The notes beneath the pieces were generated by a model. That model was not told the origin of the DNA and made no database searches. It saw only the letters and a program-made list of their open reading frames with translations. From positions 1-5,497 of the forward strand of contig CAJZDJ010000102.1 of NCBI GenBank assembly GCA_915063485.1: a stretch of 5,497 nucleotides of DNA, written 5' to 3'. Below, in pieces: positions 5,208 through 5,497 of the stretch (its first letter is position 1; the number at the start of each line of letters is the position of its first letter). A program made the position numbers and the translations under genes. The stretch comes from an uncultured Actinomyces sp. (lineage in GTDB: Bacteria > Actinomycetota > Actinomycetes > Actinomycetales > Actinomycetaceae).

Positions 5208-5497
5208 ATGGTTGAACGCGATGACATGGCCTTCCAGGCCGCAATGATGTATTACCTGCAGTCTGAAACTATGGATGGCGTTGCTCGTCACCTGGGGGTA
5301 TCGCGTTCAACTGTTTCACGTCTGCTGTCGCACGCCCGTGAGGCGGGTTTGGTGCGTATTAGCCTCAATGAGCCTAGTCGCCCTGACGCGCTGGCGTCGC
5401 AGATGAAGAAGGCTTTTAAAGTGCATGCCCGTGTGGTGCCGGTGCGTGAGGGGGCCACGGAGATTAACCGTCTCTCCCAGGTGTCTGCGGTGGCTGC
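5208..5497 (+). CDS. SorC/DeoR-type sugar-binding transcriptional regulator, N-terminal part, truncated by window edge
   Basis: 96 codons are visible; family members usually have about 310-340 residues. Residues 10-53 form the DNA-binding domain: QAAMMYYLQ, then the helix-turn-helix VARHLGVSRSTVSRLL (25-40), then SHAREAGLVRISL (41-53), the usual SorC exit into the linker. From about residue 60 the LASQMKKAF...VHARVVPV pattern fits the beginning of the phosphosugar-binding C-terminal domain, which continues off the window. Such proteins act in the cytoplasm and change DNA binding when a sugar phosphate is bound. Its divergence from glpK, with 279 bp between, suggests that it controls glpK, perhaps glpD, and itself, with glycerol-3-phosphate or dihydroxyacetone phosphate as a possible ligand (inference). 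Classical DeoR-type GlpR proteins have a different, shorter architecture, so I do not call it glpR. Confidence 0.85.
   Translation, partial: MVERDDMAFQAAMMYYLQSETMDGVARHLGVSRSTVSRLLSHAREAGLVRISLNEPSRPDALASQMKKAFKVHARVVPVREGATEINRLSQVSAVA

Overview
The window is a chromosomal stretch from a moderately GC-rich bacterium, most likely an actinomycete (Actinomycetota). The main support is the actinobacterial style of GlpD: a Trp inside the conserved GTSSWSSKLVHGG segment, followed by RYLYQLDF. The family Actinomycetaceae is possible, but the sequence alone does not establish it. Nothing here looks phage-, transposon- or CRISPR-related.

Layout from left to right. (1) Positions 1-1097, minus strand: the N-terminal two thirds of an LctP-family (lactate/glycolate) permease, running off the left edge. 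(2) 1098-1324: a gap with a good extended -10 promoter for the permease and a strong hairpin that probably ends the glpD transcript. (3) 1325-3085, minus: glpD, FAD-dependent glycerol-3-phosphate dehydrogenase, complete. (4) 3086-3389: a 304-bp gap with no gene. It holds three successive hairpins just after glpK, then dyad-rich AT-rich DNA and a strong Shine-Dalgarno for glpD. (5) 3390-4928, minus: glpK, glycerol kinase, complete. (6) 4929-5207: a divergent control region with several small dyads and weak candidate promoters. (7) 5208-5497, plus: the start of a SorC/DeoR-type sugar-binding regulator, running off the right edge.

How the genes fit together: GlpK phosphorylates glycerol to sn-glycerol-3-phosphate, and GlpD oxidises it to dihydroxyacetone phosphate while passing electrons to the quinone pool. 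The divergent SorC-type gene is the natural candidate regulator, probably sensing a phosphorylated intermediate (inference). The permease lies in the same direction downstream but has its own promoter and sits behind a terminator-like hairpin. It would add a second carbon source, such as lactate, to the neighbourhood rather than being a strict operon member. No glycerol facilitator gene (glpF) lies within the window.

This is an ordinary catabolic locus. I see no evidence of a new biological system. The points most worth checking are the non-coding structures: the paired terminators that fold best only on the minus strand, the triple hairpin between glpK and glpD, and the candidate operators. 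The loss of both known allosteric/phosphorylation motifs in GlpK is also worth a look.
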